A DNA stretch of 64,000 nt from positions 181,976 to 245,975 of the forward strand of contig NZ_BRVS01000002.1 in the NCBI RefSeq assembly GCF_026011795.1, written 5' to 3'. Below the pieces are notes generated by a model that was given only the letters and a program-made list of their open reading frames with translations, searched no databases and was not told where the DNA came from. The DNA is from Arthrobacter mangrovi. Lineage in GTDB: Bacteria > Actinomycetota > Actinomycetes > Actinomycetales > Micrococcaceae. This document shows positions 9,151 to 18,895 of this stretch, piece by piece. Positions within the stretch are counted from its first letter, which is position 1; every line of letters starts with the position of its first letter. A program made the translations under genes and the position numbers.

Positions 9151-10665
9151 GTGATCAAGACCACCGAGCTCAAGATCAATGCCGCGAAGGATCCCCGCAA
9201 GGTCCGCTGCGACGCCCTGGTAGTCGCGGTCGGCCAGGGCCCCGACGGCCCCAAGCTGGTGGACGGCTCGCTCGGAGGGAAGGCCTTGCAGGCGCTATCG
9301 CGCTCGCTGGGCGTCCTCGGCATAACCGGCGCCGCGGACGAAGTACGGCGGCTGCCGGGGACCGACGAGTTCCACGCCGAAGTCATCGTCTTGGTCGGCA
9401 TCGGCCGGCTCTCCGGCGCGGAACCGGCAGAGGAGAACCTGCGCCGGGCCGCCGGTTCCGCAGTCCGCCAGCTGCGCGGAACGGGCCACGTTGCCCTCGC
9501 CCTGCCCGCGGCGTCCGTCCGGGCTGCGGCCGCCGTCGCCGAAGGCGCCGCCCTCGGGGCTTACGCCTACACCGAGCACCGCTCCGCCAAAGATGCCGGA
9601 GACGTCGTCGCCGCCGTCACCGTGGTGACGCCGGCTGCCGGGGAGAAGTCCCTGCCGGCAGCGCTCGAGCGCGCCGCCATTCTCGGCCGGGCCGTCAACG
9701 CCACCCGGACCCTGGTGAACCGGCCGCCGAGCCACCTCTACCCCGAAACGTTCGCCGCGACCGCCCGGGACTTGTCGAAGAACCTGCCGGTCAAGCTGAC
9801 GGTCCTCGACGAAGAGCAGCTGGCCAAGGACGGCTACGGCGGCCTGGTCGGGGTCGGCAAGGGCTCGTCCAGGCCGCCGCGGCTGGTCAAAGTCGAGTAC
9901 GCACCGGCGCGGGCCAAGGTGAAGCTGGCCCTCGTCGGCAAGGGCATCACCTTCGACTCGGGCGGACTCTCGCTCAAGCCGGCCACCGGCATGACGACGA
10001 TGAAGTGCGATATGGCCGGCGCCGCCGTCGTCCTTAACGCCCTCCTGGCCATGGCCGAACTGGGCCTGCCGCTCAAGGTGACCGCCTGGCTGTGCCTGGC
10101 GGAGAACATGCCCTCCGGCCACGCCCAGCGGCCCTCGGACGTCATGACCATCTTCGGCGGCAAGACGGTCGAGGTGCTCAACACCGACGCCGAGGGGCGC
10201 CTTGTCATGGCGGACGGCCTGGCCGCGGCAAGTGCCGAGGAACCTGATGCCCTGATCGACGTCGCCACGCTCACCGGTGCCCAGATGGTGGCGCTGGGCA
10301 GCCGGGTGTCCGCGGTGATGGGCGACGACGGAGTGCGCGACGCGGTCAAGGCGGCGGCCGACCGGGCGGGCGAACTGTTCTGGCCCATGCCGCTGCCCGA
10401 GGAACTACGTCCGAGCCTGGATTCGCAGGTGGCGGACCTGGCGAACATGGGCGAGAAATTCGGCGGCATGCTCACGGCGGCCATCTTCCTGCGCGAGTTC
10501 GTCGGCGAAAGCAACGGACGGAAGATCCCGTGGGCGCACCTGGACATCGCCGGGCCCGCCTTCAACGAGGGGGCACCCTACGGCTACACGCCCAAGGAGG
10601 GCACCGGCGTCGCCGTCCGCACGCTCGTGGCCTACGCGGAGGACGTCGTCGCCCGGGCCGGCTGA
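9151..10665 (+). CDS. pepA: Leucyl aminopeptidase (M17 family)
   Basis: Cytosolic two-metal aminopeptidase, 504 aa, full length for the family. The C-terminal catalytic domain has the M17 signature NTDAEGRL near residue 345 and the metal-ligand segment GKGITFDSGGL near 265. The N-terminal half is the variable macrodomain-like region. GTG start with GAGGA about 11 bases upstream. Role: removal of N-terminal residues from peptides during protein turnover. In Mycobacterium tuberculosis the homologue (PepB, Rv2213) sits in the same neighbourhood as the E2, lipB, lipA and glnA genes, and this order is retained here. Confidence 0.93.
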   Translation: MIKTTELKINAAKDPRKVRCDALVVAVGQGPDGPKLVDGSLGGKALQALSRSLGVLGITGAADEVRRLPGTDEFHAEVIVLVGIGRLSGAEPAEENLRRAAGSAVRQLRGTGHVALALPAASVRAAAAVAEGAALGAYAYTEHRSAKDAGDVVAAVTVVTPAAGEKSLPAALERAAILGRAVNATRTLVNRPPSHLYPETFAATARDLSKNLPVKLTVLDEEQLAKDGYGGLVGVGKGSSRPPRLVKVEYAPARAKVKLALVGKGITFDSGGLSLKPATGMTTMKCDMAGAAVVLNALLAMAELGLPLKVTAWLCLAENMPSGHAQRPSDVMTIFGGKTVEVLNTDAEGRLVMADGLAAASAEEPDALIDVATLTGAQMVALGSRVSAVMGDDGVRDAVKAAADRAGELFWPMPLPEELRPSLDSQVADLANMGEKFGGMLTAAIFLREFVGESNGRKIPWAHLDIAGPAFNEGAPYGYTPKEGTGVAVRTLVAYAEDVVARAG

Positions 10666-10867
10666 GCACCCGCCAGCACAAGCTCGTTCCGGCTGTCACA
10701 GCACGGGGTGAATCCCGGCACAATCAGGCCCCGCCGGACCTTCATCAAGTAGATGATGGAATATGGGTGGGGCTAAGGTGAGAGTCAAAACATCGAAGAT
10801 CACTTCACCCATTTCAAACAGCAGGCGTGCAACGGCACGTCCAGAAAAATATCGAGGGAGCGTTCAC

Positions 10868-12250
<1,383 letters not shown>

Positions 12251-12267
12251 GAACACGCCTTTGCTTG

Positions 12268-12296
12268 GTCCACCCGACCCCACCGGCCGGGTGGAC
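12268..12296 (+). terminator. Hairpin between lpdA and the E2 gene
   Basis: GTCCACCCG (12268-12276) pairs with CGGGTGGAC (12288-12296). It lies 17 bases after the lpdA stop with no T-run, so it may attenuate rather than end transcription into the E2 gene. Confidence 0.5.
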
Positions 12297-12375
12297 TAAG
12301 CTCGATCACAGGACTTCCCGGCCCCTTTGCGCGGCCTGGGCCTTAGACACAGAGAATTAGGAGAACGGGGACGAC

Positions 12376-14118
12376 ATGTCTGAAACCGTTAACTTGCCCG
12401 CACTCGGTGAAAGCGTCACCGAAGGCACCGTGACCCGCTGGCTGAAGCAGGTCGGCGACCGGGTCGAAGTAGACGAACCCCTGCTCGAAGTTTCCACCGA
12501 CAAGGTCGACACCGAAATCCCCTCCCCGGTCGCCGGTGTGATCGAGGAGATCCTGGTCGCCGAAGACGAGACGGCCGACGTCGGAGCTGCGCTGGTGCGC
12601 ATCGGCGACGGTTCGGGCAGCGGCGCGGCCGAGGCCGCCCCCGAGGCGCCCGCCCAGGAAGAAGCCCCGCAGGAGGCTCAGTCGGAGCAGCCGGCCCAGG
12701 AGGAAGAAGCAGCGGCGCCGGCTCCCGAGTCGAAGCCCGCCGCCGGTTCCGGCGAAGGCACCGAGGTCAAGCTGCCCGCACTGGGCGAGAGCGTCACCGA
12801 GGGCACCGTCACCCGCTGGCTGAAGCAGGTCGGCGACTCGGTCGAGGTCGACGAACCGCTGCTCGAAGTGTCCACCGACAAGGTCGACACCGAGATTCCC
12901 TCCCCGGTGGCCGGTACCCTGCAGGAGATCCGCGTCGGCGAAGACGAGACGGCCGAGGTCGGTTCCGTGCTCGCCATCATCGGCTCCGGTGCCGCAGCGC
13001 CGGCCGAAGCCGCCCCGGCCAAGGCCGAACCGACGGCCGCAGCCCCGTCCGGCGACCGCCCGGCACCCGTCGAGGAGCCGGCTGCCCCGGCCCCGACCAA
13101 GGAAGAGGCACCGAAGCAGGAGGCTCCCGCATCGGCAGCCCCGGCCCGGACTGCTCCCGCAGCCGAAGCGGCCCCGGCCGCCGAGGCCGGCTACGTGACC
13201 CCCCTGGTGCGCAAGCTCGCCAACCAGCACAGCGTGGACTTGTCCACGGTGACCGGCACGGGCGTGGGCGGCCGTATCCGCAAGCAGGACGTGCTCTCCG
13301 CCGCCGAAGCCGCCAAGGCCCCCTCGGCCCCGGCCGCTGGCGCCCCCGCAGCTGCAGCCGCTCCGGCCGCCTCGGCTGCTCCGGCCGCTTCCGCCAAGCG
13401 CGGCACGGTGGAGAAGGCTTCCCGCATCCGCCAGGTCATCGCCCGCCGCATGCGCGAGTCGCTGGACACTTCCACCCAGCTGACCCAGGTCGCCGAGGTC
13501 GACGTCACCAGGATCGCCAAGCTGCGCGCCGCTGCCAAGGGCACCTTCCAGCAGCAGAACGGGGTGAAGCTGACCTTCCTGCCCTTCTTCGCCAAGGCCG
13601 TGGCCGAGGCGCTGAAGCAGCACCCGAAGCTCAACGCGTCCTACGACGAAGAGAAGCAGGAGATCACCTACCACAACGCCGAGCACCTGGCCATCGCCGT
13701 CGACACGGACAAGGGCCTGCTCGTTCCGGTTATCAGCGATGCCGGCAGCCTCAACCTGGCCGGCCTGGCCGGCAAGATCGCTGATGTCGCCGACCGCACC
13801 CGGACCAACAAGATCGCTCCGGACGAGCTCTCCGGCGGCACATTCAGCATCACCAACATCGGCAGTTTCGGAGCCCTCTTCGACACCCCGATCATCAACC
13901 AGCCGCAGGTCGCCATCCTGGGCGTCGGATCGATCGTCAAGCGCCCCGTGGTCATCACGGACGCCGACGGCGACGACACGATCGCCATCCGTTCGATGGT
14001 CTACCTGTCGCTGACCTACGACCACCGCCTGGTCGACGGCGCCGACGCAGGACGCTTCCTGCAGGCCCTCAAGGCGCGCCTCGAGGCCGGCGCCTTCGAG
14101 GCCGACCTCGGACTCTAA
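12376..14118 (+). CDS. sucB: 2-oxoacid dehydrogenase E2 component (dihydrolipoamide acyltransferase), two lipoyl domains
   Basis: 580 aa core acyltransferase. Lipoyl domains lie at residues 7-77 and 133-203, each with the lipoylation motif STDKVDTE (the lysine carries lipoate). Ala/Pro/Glu-rich linkers follow. A peripheral-subunit-binding domain is near 272-307 (TPLVRKLA to GGRIRKQDV). The catalytic domain covers about 350-580, with the active-site motif DHRLVDG near 548. ATG start with AGGAG about 12 bases upstream. Usually annotated sucB, but the syntenic M. tuberculosis gene (Rv2215, DlaT) encodes the pyruvate dehydrogenase E2, so the substrate may be acetyl rather than succinyl groups. 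lpdA upstream and lipB/lipA downstream supply E3 and lipoate. Confidence 0.93.
   Translation: MSETVNLPALGESVTEGTVTRWLKQVGDRVEVDEPLLEVSTDKVDTEIPSPVAGVIEEILVAEDETADVGAALVRIGDGSGSGAAEAAPEAPAQEEAPQEAQSEQPAQEEEAAAPAPESKPAAGSGEGTEVKLPALGESVTEGTVTRWLKQVGDSVEVDEPLLEVSTDKVDTEIPSPVAGTLQEIRVGEDETAEVGSVLAIIGSGAAAPAEAAPAKAEPTAAAPSGDRPAPVEEPAAPAPTKEEAPKQEAPASAAPARTAPAAEAAPAAEAGYVTPLVRKLANQHSVDLSTVTGTGVGGRIRKQDVLSAAEAAKAPSAPAAGAPAAAAAPAASAAPAASAKRGTVEKASRIRQVIARRMRESLDTSTQLTQVAEVDVTRIAKLRAAAKGTFQQQNGVKLTFLPFFAKAVAEALKQHPKLNASYDEEKQEITYHNAEHLAIAVDTDKGLLVPVISDAGSLNLAGLAGKIADVADRTRTNKIAPDELSGGTFSITNIGSFGALFDTPIINQPQVAILGVGSIVKRPVVITDADGDDTIAIRSMVYLSLTYDHRLVDGADAGRFLQALKARLEAGAFEADLGL
12394..12984 (+). repeat. 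Tandem duplicated lipoyl domains within the E2 gene
   Basis: Two 213-base units (12394-12606 and 12772-12984) encode near-identical lipoyl domains; the first 48 residues differ at one position (GDR/GDS). The DNA copies also match closely, with mostly third-position differences. A Glu/Pro/Ala linker of about 55 residues separates them. This suggests recent duplication or gene conversion. Confidence 0.9.
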
Positions 14119-14138
14119 CCCCGAGGGCGCAAGCCGCT

Positions 14139-14185
14139 AACGACGTCGGGTGCACTCCTTTTGCGAGGGTGCACCCGACGTCGTT
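14139..14185 (+). terminator. Strong terminator after the E2 gene
   Basis: Perfect 17-bp inverted repeat (14139-14155 with 14169-14185), loop 13 bases including TTTT. Outer arms AACGACGTCGGG/CCCGACGTCGTT. It starts 20 bases after the E2 stop codon. Confidence 0.85.
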
Positions 14186-14284
14186 CCATGTACAGGTTCC
14201 GTGCCACTCCCGGCGGTACTACGCGTTGTAGAAAAGTTATCCGCTCCACCCGGGCCGGCGTCCGGGCGGGCCGATGCGAGTCGA

Positions 14285-14290
14285 TAGGAT
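14285..14290 (+). promoter_or_regulatory. -10 element of the 117-aa membrane protein gene (leaderless)
   Basis: TAGGAT ends exactly 7 bases before the ATG at 14298, so transcription should begin at the start codon. It follows a terminator, so the gene has its own promoter. Confidence 0.55.
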
Positions 14291-14297
14291 CGAGGGT

Positions 14298-14651
14298 ATG
14301 GAATTCCTTCGGTATCTCTTGCTCTTCGTCCACGTCCTCGGTGCCGCGGCCATCGTCGGCGTCTGGTTCGCCACCTTCCGCAAGCCCGGAGTCAGCCCGT
14401 GGCAGTTCCACGGCGCGTGGGTCCAGCTGCTGACCGGCCTCCTGCTCGTCGGCGTGATCGAGATGGGTGACCTGGCCGAGGTCAACAACATCAAGGTCGG
14501 CGTCAAACTGGTGATCGCCCTGGTCGTCTTCGTGGCCGCCCTGATCGGGTACCGCAAGCAGAAGAAGGGCGAGCCGGTCAGCACCGGACTCGCGCACGCG
14601 GTCGGCGGCATGGCCCTGGTCAACATCGCCGTGGCGACGCTCTGGCAGTAG
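14298..14651 (+). CDS. Small integral membrane protein, unknown function
   Basis: About 117 aa with three or four hydrophobic segments: near residues 4-22 (LLLFVHVLGAAAIVG), 45-60 (LLTGLLLVGVIEM), 70-90 (LVIALVVFVAALIGY) and the last 20 residues. I start at the ATG at 14298, not the in-frame ATG at 14274, because the latter adds only MRVDRIEG and lies upstream of the -10 element TAGGAT. Flanked by terminators on both sides (14139-14185 and 14667-14699), it is probably monocistronic. M. tuberculosis has a different gene (Rv2216) at the equivalent site. Function unknown. Confidence 0.75.
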   Translation: MEFLRYLLLFVHVLGAAAIVGVWFATFRKPGVSPWQFHGAWVQLLTGLLLVGVIEMGDLAEVNNIKVGVKLVIALVVFVAALIGYRKQKKGEPVSTGLAHAVGGMALVNIAVATLWQ

Positions 14652-14666
14652 CCTGCCGGCCCCCGA

Positions 14667-14699
14667 ACGGCCGGCTTCCCTCCCGGGGAAGCCGGCCGT
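14667..14699 (+). terminator. Terminator after the small membrane protein gene
   Basis: Perfect 14-bp inverted repeat (14667-14680 with 14686-14699), arms ACGGCCGGCTTCCC/GGGAAGCCGGCCGT, 5-base loop, followed by CTTC. It begins 15 bases after the stop. Confidence 0.8.
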
Positions 14700-14821
14700 C
14701 TTCATGTTCGGGCCCCGGTGGCCTTGCCCCAGCCGCACCCCTAGGATGAGGAAGAAGGCGCCGCCGCGGCGATGCCTGAAGGAAGAAGCACATCAGGACG
14801 ATTCCCACGCAAGGAGTGCAC

Positions 14822-15259
14822 ATGGCTACAACACGTTCGGCCCACACCGTCTGGAAGGGCGACCTCTTCTCCGGCTCCGGCCAGACTTCCCTCGACACCT
14901 CGGGCCTGGGCACCTACGACGTGACCTGGAAGGCCCGCGCCGAGGACGCCAAGGACAAGACCAGCCCGGAAGAGCTGATCGCCGCGGCCCACTCGGCCTG
15001 CTTCTCCATGGCCTTCAGCAATATCCTCAAGGAGGCCGGCCACTCGCCGGAGAGCATCGAGACCTCCGCCGAGGTGGATTTCGACACCTCCAACGGGCCG
15101 CAGATCAGCGAGATCCGCCTGATCGTCAAGGCGTCCGTCCCCGGCATCAGCGACGCCGACTTCCAGAAGAGCGCCCAGGCCGCGAAGGAAGGCTGCCCCG
15201 TCTCCAAGGCCCTGGCTTCGGTCCCGAGCATCACGCTTGATGCAACGCTGAATTCCTGA
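14822..15259 (+). CDS. OsmC family peroxide-reducing protein
   Basis: 145 aa member of the OsmC/Ohr family, thiol peroxidases that reduce organic hydroperoxides. The two catalytic cysteines are in AHSACFSMA (about residue 60) and EGCPVSKAL (near 125), the expected spacing. The start is the ATG at 14822, since AAGGAG (14811-14816) is 5 bases before it; a GTG two codons earlier overlaps that site. TAGGAT at 14742-14747 is a possible -10. No MarR/OhrR regulator is adjacent. The electron donor may be the lipoate/Lpd system seen nearby, as known for some Ohr proteins, but this is inference. Confidence 0.9.
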   Translation: MATTRSAHTVWKGDLFSGSGQTSLDTSGLGTYDVTWKARAEDAKDKTSPEELIAAAHSACFSMAFSNILKEAGHSPESIETSAEVDFDTSNGPQISEIRLIVKASVPGISDADFQKSAQAAKEGCPVSKALASVPSITLDATLNS

Positions 15260-15282
15260 CGGTACCTCCGCCAGACGGAGGA

Positions 15283-15316
15283 AGGGCCCGGCGCATCATG
15301 GATGGCGCCGGGCCCT
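15283..15316. terminator. Terminator of the OsmC gene
   Basis: AGGGCCCGGCGC (15283-15294) pairs with GCGCCGGGCCCT (15305-15316), a perfect 12-bp stem with a 10-base loop, 23 bases after the OsmC stop codon. Confidence 0.75.
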
Positions 15317-15321
15317 CTCGT

Positions 15322-15348
15322 GCCGCCGCGCGCCTACGGCGCGGCGGC
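15322..15348 (-). terminator. Terminator of the tricorn protease gene
   Basis: GCCGCCGCGC (15322-15331) pairs with GCGCGGCGGC (15339-15348), a perfect 10-bp stem with a 7-base loop, just beyond the stop codon of the minus-strand protease gene. Together with the neighbouring hairpin it separates two convergent genes. Confidence 0.65.
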
Positions 15349-15355
15349 TACATGC

Positions 15356-18300
15356 TCAGCTCCCCTGCGGACGGGGAGGCAGCGGCGCGGTCCGCAGGGA
15401 CGGGTAGCCGGCCAGCGCCGGGGGCCGGTCGGTCGGCAGTTCCTGGAGCATCTCCTTGAGGATGCCGACGCCGTGTTCCAGCTGCGGGTCCTCGCCGGCG
15501 GCATAGGCATGCGGCGGGAAGGGGACCTCGATGTCGGGGTCGACCCCGTAGTTCTCCACGGTCCAGCCGACGCCCTGGGTGAACCAGAAGGCGTACCGGG
15601 GCTGCGTGACTCCTGTGCCATCCACCAGCGAGAAACGCCCGTCGATGCCGACGACGCCTCCCCAGGTCCGGGTGCCAACGACCGGCCCGATTCCGCGGAG
15701 CTTGGCCACCTGCGTGATGATGTCGCCGTCCGAGCCGGCGTACTCGTCGGTCAGCATGACGACCGGTCCGCGCGGCGCATGGGCCGGATAGGTGCCGGGC
15801 TGTTCCCCGCGCGCAAGGTTCCACGCCGTGACCTTGCGCCCGATCAGCTCGGCCACCAGCTGCGACGTATGGCCGCCGCGGTTGCTGCGGACGTCGATGA
15901 TCAGCGCGTCCCGGGCCGTCTCCACGTCCAGGTCCCGGTGCAGCTGCGACCACCCGCGGGCGACCATATCCGGAATGTGCAGGTACCCGAAGCGGCCCTC
16001 GGAGGCCTCCTGGACGATCCGGCGGTTGCCGGCGACCCAGTTCTGGTACCGCAGCCTTTCCTCGTCACTGATCGGAACGACGGCGATGCGGCGCTGCCGG
16101 CCCGATTCGGCGCTGTCGGGACCGTTGACGATGGTCAGCTCGACGGTCTTGCCTGCAGCCCCGGACAGCAGCGGGGCCGGACCCTTGCTGCGGTCCACCG
16201 GGACGCCGTCCACGGCTGCGATGACATCCCCCGGCTTCACGCCCGCACCGGGGGCCGCCAGCGGGGACCGGGCCAGCGGATCGGAGGACTCCCCTGCCAG
16301 GACGCGCTGCACCGTCCAGCCGGCCGGAGTGACGGCCAGGTCGGCCCCGAGCAGGCCCTGCTTTCCGGCGCCCGGCTCGGCGGCCGGCGCCGGCGTGACG
16401 TAGGCGTGCGAGGTGCCAAGTTCGCCGTGCAGCTCCCACAGCAGGTCCACCAGGTCGTCGTGGGATCCGAGCCTGTCGACGAGCGGCCGGTACCGGCTGT
16501 AGACCTGCTCCCAGTCCAGGCCGGCCATGTCCTTGGCCCAGAAGAAGTCGCGCTGCAGCCGCCAGGCCTCGTCGAAGGCCTGCCCCCAGACCTTCAGCGG
16601 TTCCAGCTGCACGCGGATCCGGCCCAGGTCCACCTGGACGTTCTCCGGCGAGTCTTCCTCCACCTTGGCGGCCGTCGGAACGCTCCGGACCTTCCTCTTG
16701 TTCACATAGACCAGGCGCTTGCGGTCACCGGAAACCAGGTAGGAATCCAGCGCCGGCACCAACACGGTCACCTCGCGCCGGGAGATGTCGAAGCGTTCGA
16801 GCCGGTGCGGTTCGGCCGGCTCTTCTGCGGAGGCGCGGCCCTCACCGGTCACTCCGGCCAGGTCGCTGGCGAGCCAGAGCAGCGCACCGTCCACGGCGCT
16901 CAGGTCGCTGTACCGGCCCTGGGCCACGGGGATCGGAATGATCCGGCCTGCCAGCTGGACGGGGTCGACGGCGGTGCGGGCAGGCTGCGCCGCAGACCCG
17001 CCGTCCGCGTCGTTGCGGGGCTCCGCCTCGGGCACCGTGCCGTGGACTGCCGGACCGAAGGGCGACGGCGTGGCCGAGTCCAAGGCCACAAGGAACGGCT
17101 TGGTCGACTGCGGGAAGCTCAGGTCGAAGCTGTGCGTGTCGTAGACCGGGTCGAAGCTGCGCTCCGAGAGGAAGGCGGCAAACTTCCCGTCCGGCGTGAA
17201 CGCGGGCGAGTGGTCCCGGAACCGCCCGTCCGTGATGTCGTGGACGGCGTCGCCGCCGCGCGCCGCGCCAATCCGCAGCTTCGTGCGGGCCCCCTCCGCG
17301 GTGACCGGCTCGCTCCAGAGGACCCAGTTCGAATCCGGGGAAAAAGCGACGTCGTTGATCGCACCGTGCCCCGTGGAGGCGAGCTCCCGCAGCTCCTTGG
17401 ACTCGGCTTCCAGCAGCAGCAACTGGCCGTACTCGGTGGCGACGGCAGCAAGCTTGCCGTCCGGGCTGGTGCACAGCTGGCTGACGCGCGTTGGCTCCGG
17501 GAAATCGATGCGGGTTCCGGACGGCGCAACCGGCGTGTCGCCTCCGCCGCGGGCAGGAACGGGACCGGCCTCATCATCGGCCAGCCAGGACCGGCCGGAC
17601 TGTGTTTCAGCGGACCCGGCCGCAACGGCAGGCGCCGGAGCCACGGCGACTGCGGCCCTGCCCAGCACCGCCGAGGCCGAAACCGGCTGGGGCAGAGGTT
17701 CGGCCTCACCGGACGCGGGGGCTTCCCCGCCGATCTGCGGCTCGGCGTCCAGGAGCGGCAGGTCCTCGAAGACGCGGCGCACGTAGAGTGCCTCCGCGCC
17801 CCCGTGGTCCGCGACGTAGATGACGGCGTCGTCCCCGAGCGGGCGGGCCAGGCGGGCACGCACCCCGGGAGCCGCCTTGACGACCCGCGACGGCCCGTCG
17901 CGGTGGGTCAGCCAGTGCACGGTGCCATGCGTTTCCACCACGGAGGCAGTGCCGTCCCGGTTGGGAACGGCCGCGGCGAGGTGTCGTTCGACGTTGAGCG
18001 GACGGCGGCGGCGGGCCGTGGAAGCGGATCCGAGCGTCAGTTCGAGCTTGCGGGGTTCCGCGTCCAGGTCATCGGCCAGCCACAGCTCGCCTGCAGATTC
18101 GAACACCACACGCTGTCCATCGGTGGACGCGTGCCGGACATAGAAATCCTCGTGATCCGTATGGCGGCGCAGCCCGCTGCCGTCGGGCAGCACCGAGTAC
18201 AGGTTGCCGTATCCCTCATGGTCGCTGAGGAAGGCAATCCGGCCGCCGATCCACATCGGATCCGTGAGATTGCCGTTGAGCTGGGGAACCAGGCGGGCGA

Positions 18301-18850
18301 ACTGCCCCGAGCCGTCCCGGTCGATCCAGAGCTTGCCCGCGGTCCCGCCGCGGTACCGCTTCCACCAGGCCGGTTCCCGCGACAGGACGCTGCCGACCAC
18401 GACAGGCCGCTCATCGCCGACCGACGGGCCGAAGGCAATCGTGTCGAGCGGCCCGAAGTTCAGCAGCCGGGGAACGGCGCCGTCGAGCGGCACGGCGTGG
18501 GCCCAGGTGTGGCGCGACTCTTCGCGCTGGAAGGCGCTGGTCACGATCGCCTCGCCGGCCGAGGTAAAGCCCTTCACCCGGGTCGTCGCGTGGCCCCAGT
18601 ATGTCAGCTGGCGGAAGTCGCCGCCGTCGGCGGATGCCGCGACTGCTTCCGGGGCGCTCCCCTGCACCACGCTCCAGGCGATCTGCGAGCCGTCCGGGGA
18701 GAACCGGGGGTTCCTCGCCGGCAGCTGCAAAGACGAAACCCTCCAGGCCCGTCCCCCGTCGACCGGCGCGACCCAGACATCATCTTCGGCGATGAACGTG
18801 ACCAGGCCGGCATGCAGGTGCGGGTAACGGAAGTAGCTCGAGGAAGTCAT
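15356..18850 (-). CDS. Tricorn-type S41 serine protease
   Basis: 1164 aa cytosolic protease related to the archaeal tricorn protease, which trims peptides released by the proteasome. Residues 1 to about 650 are beta-propeller repeats (for example FSPDGSQIAWS, SPDGKLAAVA, FTPDGKFAAFLS). A helical region, a PDZ domain (about 820-900, GVKPGDVIAAVDGVPV) and an S41 core follow. The catalytic residues match tricorn: Ser-His in TSHAYV, nucleophile Ser near 1040 in AGSDGD, and Glu near 1099 in VENYGVDPD. No signal peptide. ATG start; TAAGAT ends 6 bases upstream, consistent with leaderless transcription. An acidic, Ala/Pro-rich insert near residue 400 interrupts the propellers. A partnership with aminopeptidases such as PepA is inferred. 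Confidence 0.92.
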   Translation of the reverse strand: MTSSSYFRYPHLHAGLVTFIAEDDVWVAPVDGGRAWRVSSLQLPARNPRFSPDGSQIAWSVVQGSAPEAVAASADGGDFRQLTYWGHATTRVKGFTSAGEAIVTSAFQREESRHTWAHAVPLDGAVPRLLNFGPLDTIAFGPSVGDERPVVVGSVLSREPAWWKRYRGGTAGKLWIDRDGSGQFARLVPQLNGNLTDPMWIGGRIAFLSDHEGYGNLYSVLPDGSGLRRHTDHEDFYVRHASTDGQRVVFESAGELWLADDLDAEPRKLELTLGSASTARRRRPLNVERHLAAAVPNRDGTASVVETHGTVHWLTHRDGPSRVVKAAPGVRARLARPLGDDAVIYVADHGGAEALYVRRVFEDLPLLDAEPQIGGEAPASGEAEPLPQPVSASAVLGRAAVAVAPAPAVAAGSAETQSGRSWLADDEAGPVPARGGGDTPVAPSGTRIDFPEPTRVSQLCTSPDGKLAAVATEYGQLLLLEAESKELRELASTGHGAINDVAFSPDSNWVLWSEPVTAEGARTKLRIGAARGGDAVHDITDGRFRDHSPAFTPDGKFAAFLSERSFDPVYDTHSFDLSFPQSTKPFLVALDSATPSPFGPAVHGTVPEAEPRNDADGGSAAQPARTAVDPVQLAGRIIPIPVAQGRYSDLSAVDGALLWLASDLAGVTGEGRASAEEPAEPHRLERFDISRREVTVLVPALDSYLVSGDRKRLVYVNKRKVRSVPTAAKVEEDSPENVQVDLGRIRVQLEPLKVWGQAFDEAWRLQRDFFWAKDMAGLDWEQVYSRYRPLVDRLGSHDDLVDLLWELHGELGTSHAYVTPAPAAEPGAGKQGLLGADLAVTPAGWTVQRVLAGESSDPLARSPLAAPGAGVKPGDVIAAVDGVPVDRSKGPAPLLSGAAGKTVELTIVNGPDSAESGRQRRIAVVPISDEERLRYQNWVAGNRRIVQEASEGRFGYLHIPDMVARGWSQLHRDLDVETARDALIIDVRSNRGGHTSQLVAELIGRKVTAWNLARGEQPGTYPAHAPRGPVVMLTDEYAGSDGDIITQVAKLRGIGPVVGTRTWGGVVGIDGRFSLVDGTGVTQPRYAFWFTQGVGWTVENYGVDPDIEVPFPPHAYAAGEDPQLEHGVGILKEMLQELPTDRPPALAGYPSLRTAPLPPRPQGS

Positions 18851-18856
18851 GCATCG

Positions 18857-18862
18857 ATCTTA
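18857..18862 (-). promoter_or_regulatory. -10 element of the tricorn protease gene (leaderless)
   Basis: TAAGAT on the minus strand, 6 bases before the ATG at 18850. No Shine-Dalgarno is present in the spacer. Confidence 0.5.
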
Positions 18863-18895
18863 GCCACGCCGCACCGTCACCCCGCGGAGCCGCGG

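Noticed and set aside
8859..9401. Extension of the PAC2 frame into the aminopeptidase gene
   Set aside because: The added part is unlike the family, overlaps a divergent gene, and a GGAGG site marks a TTG start at 8858.
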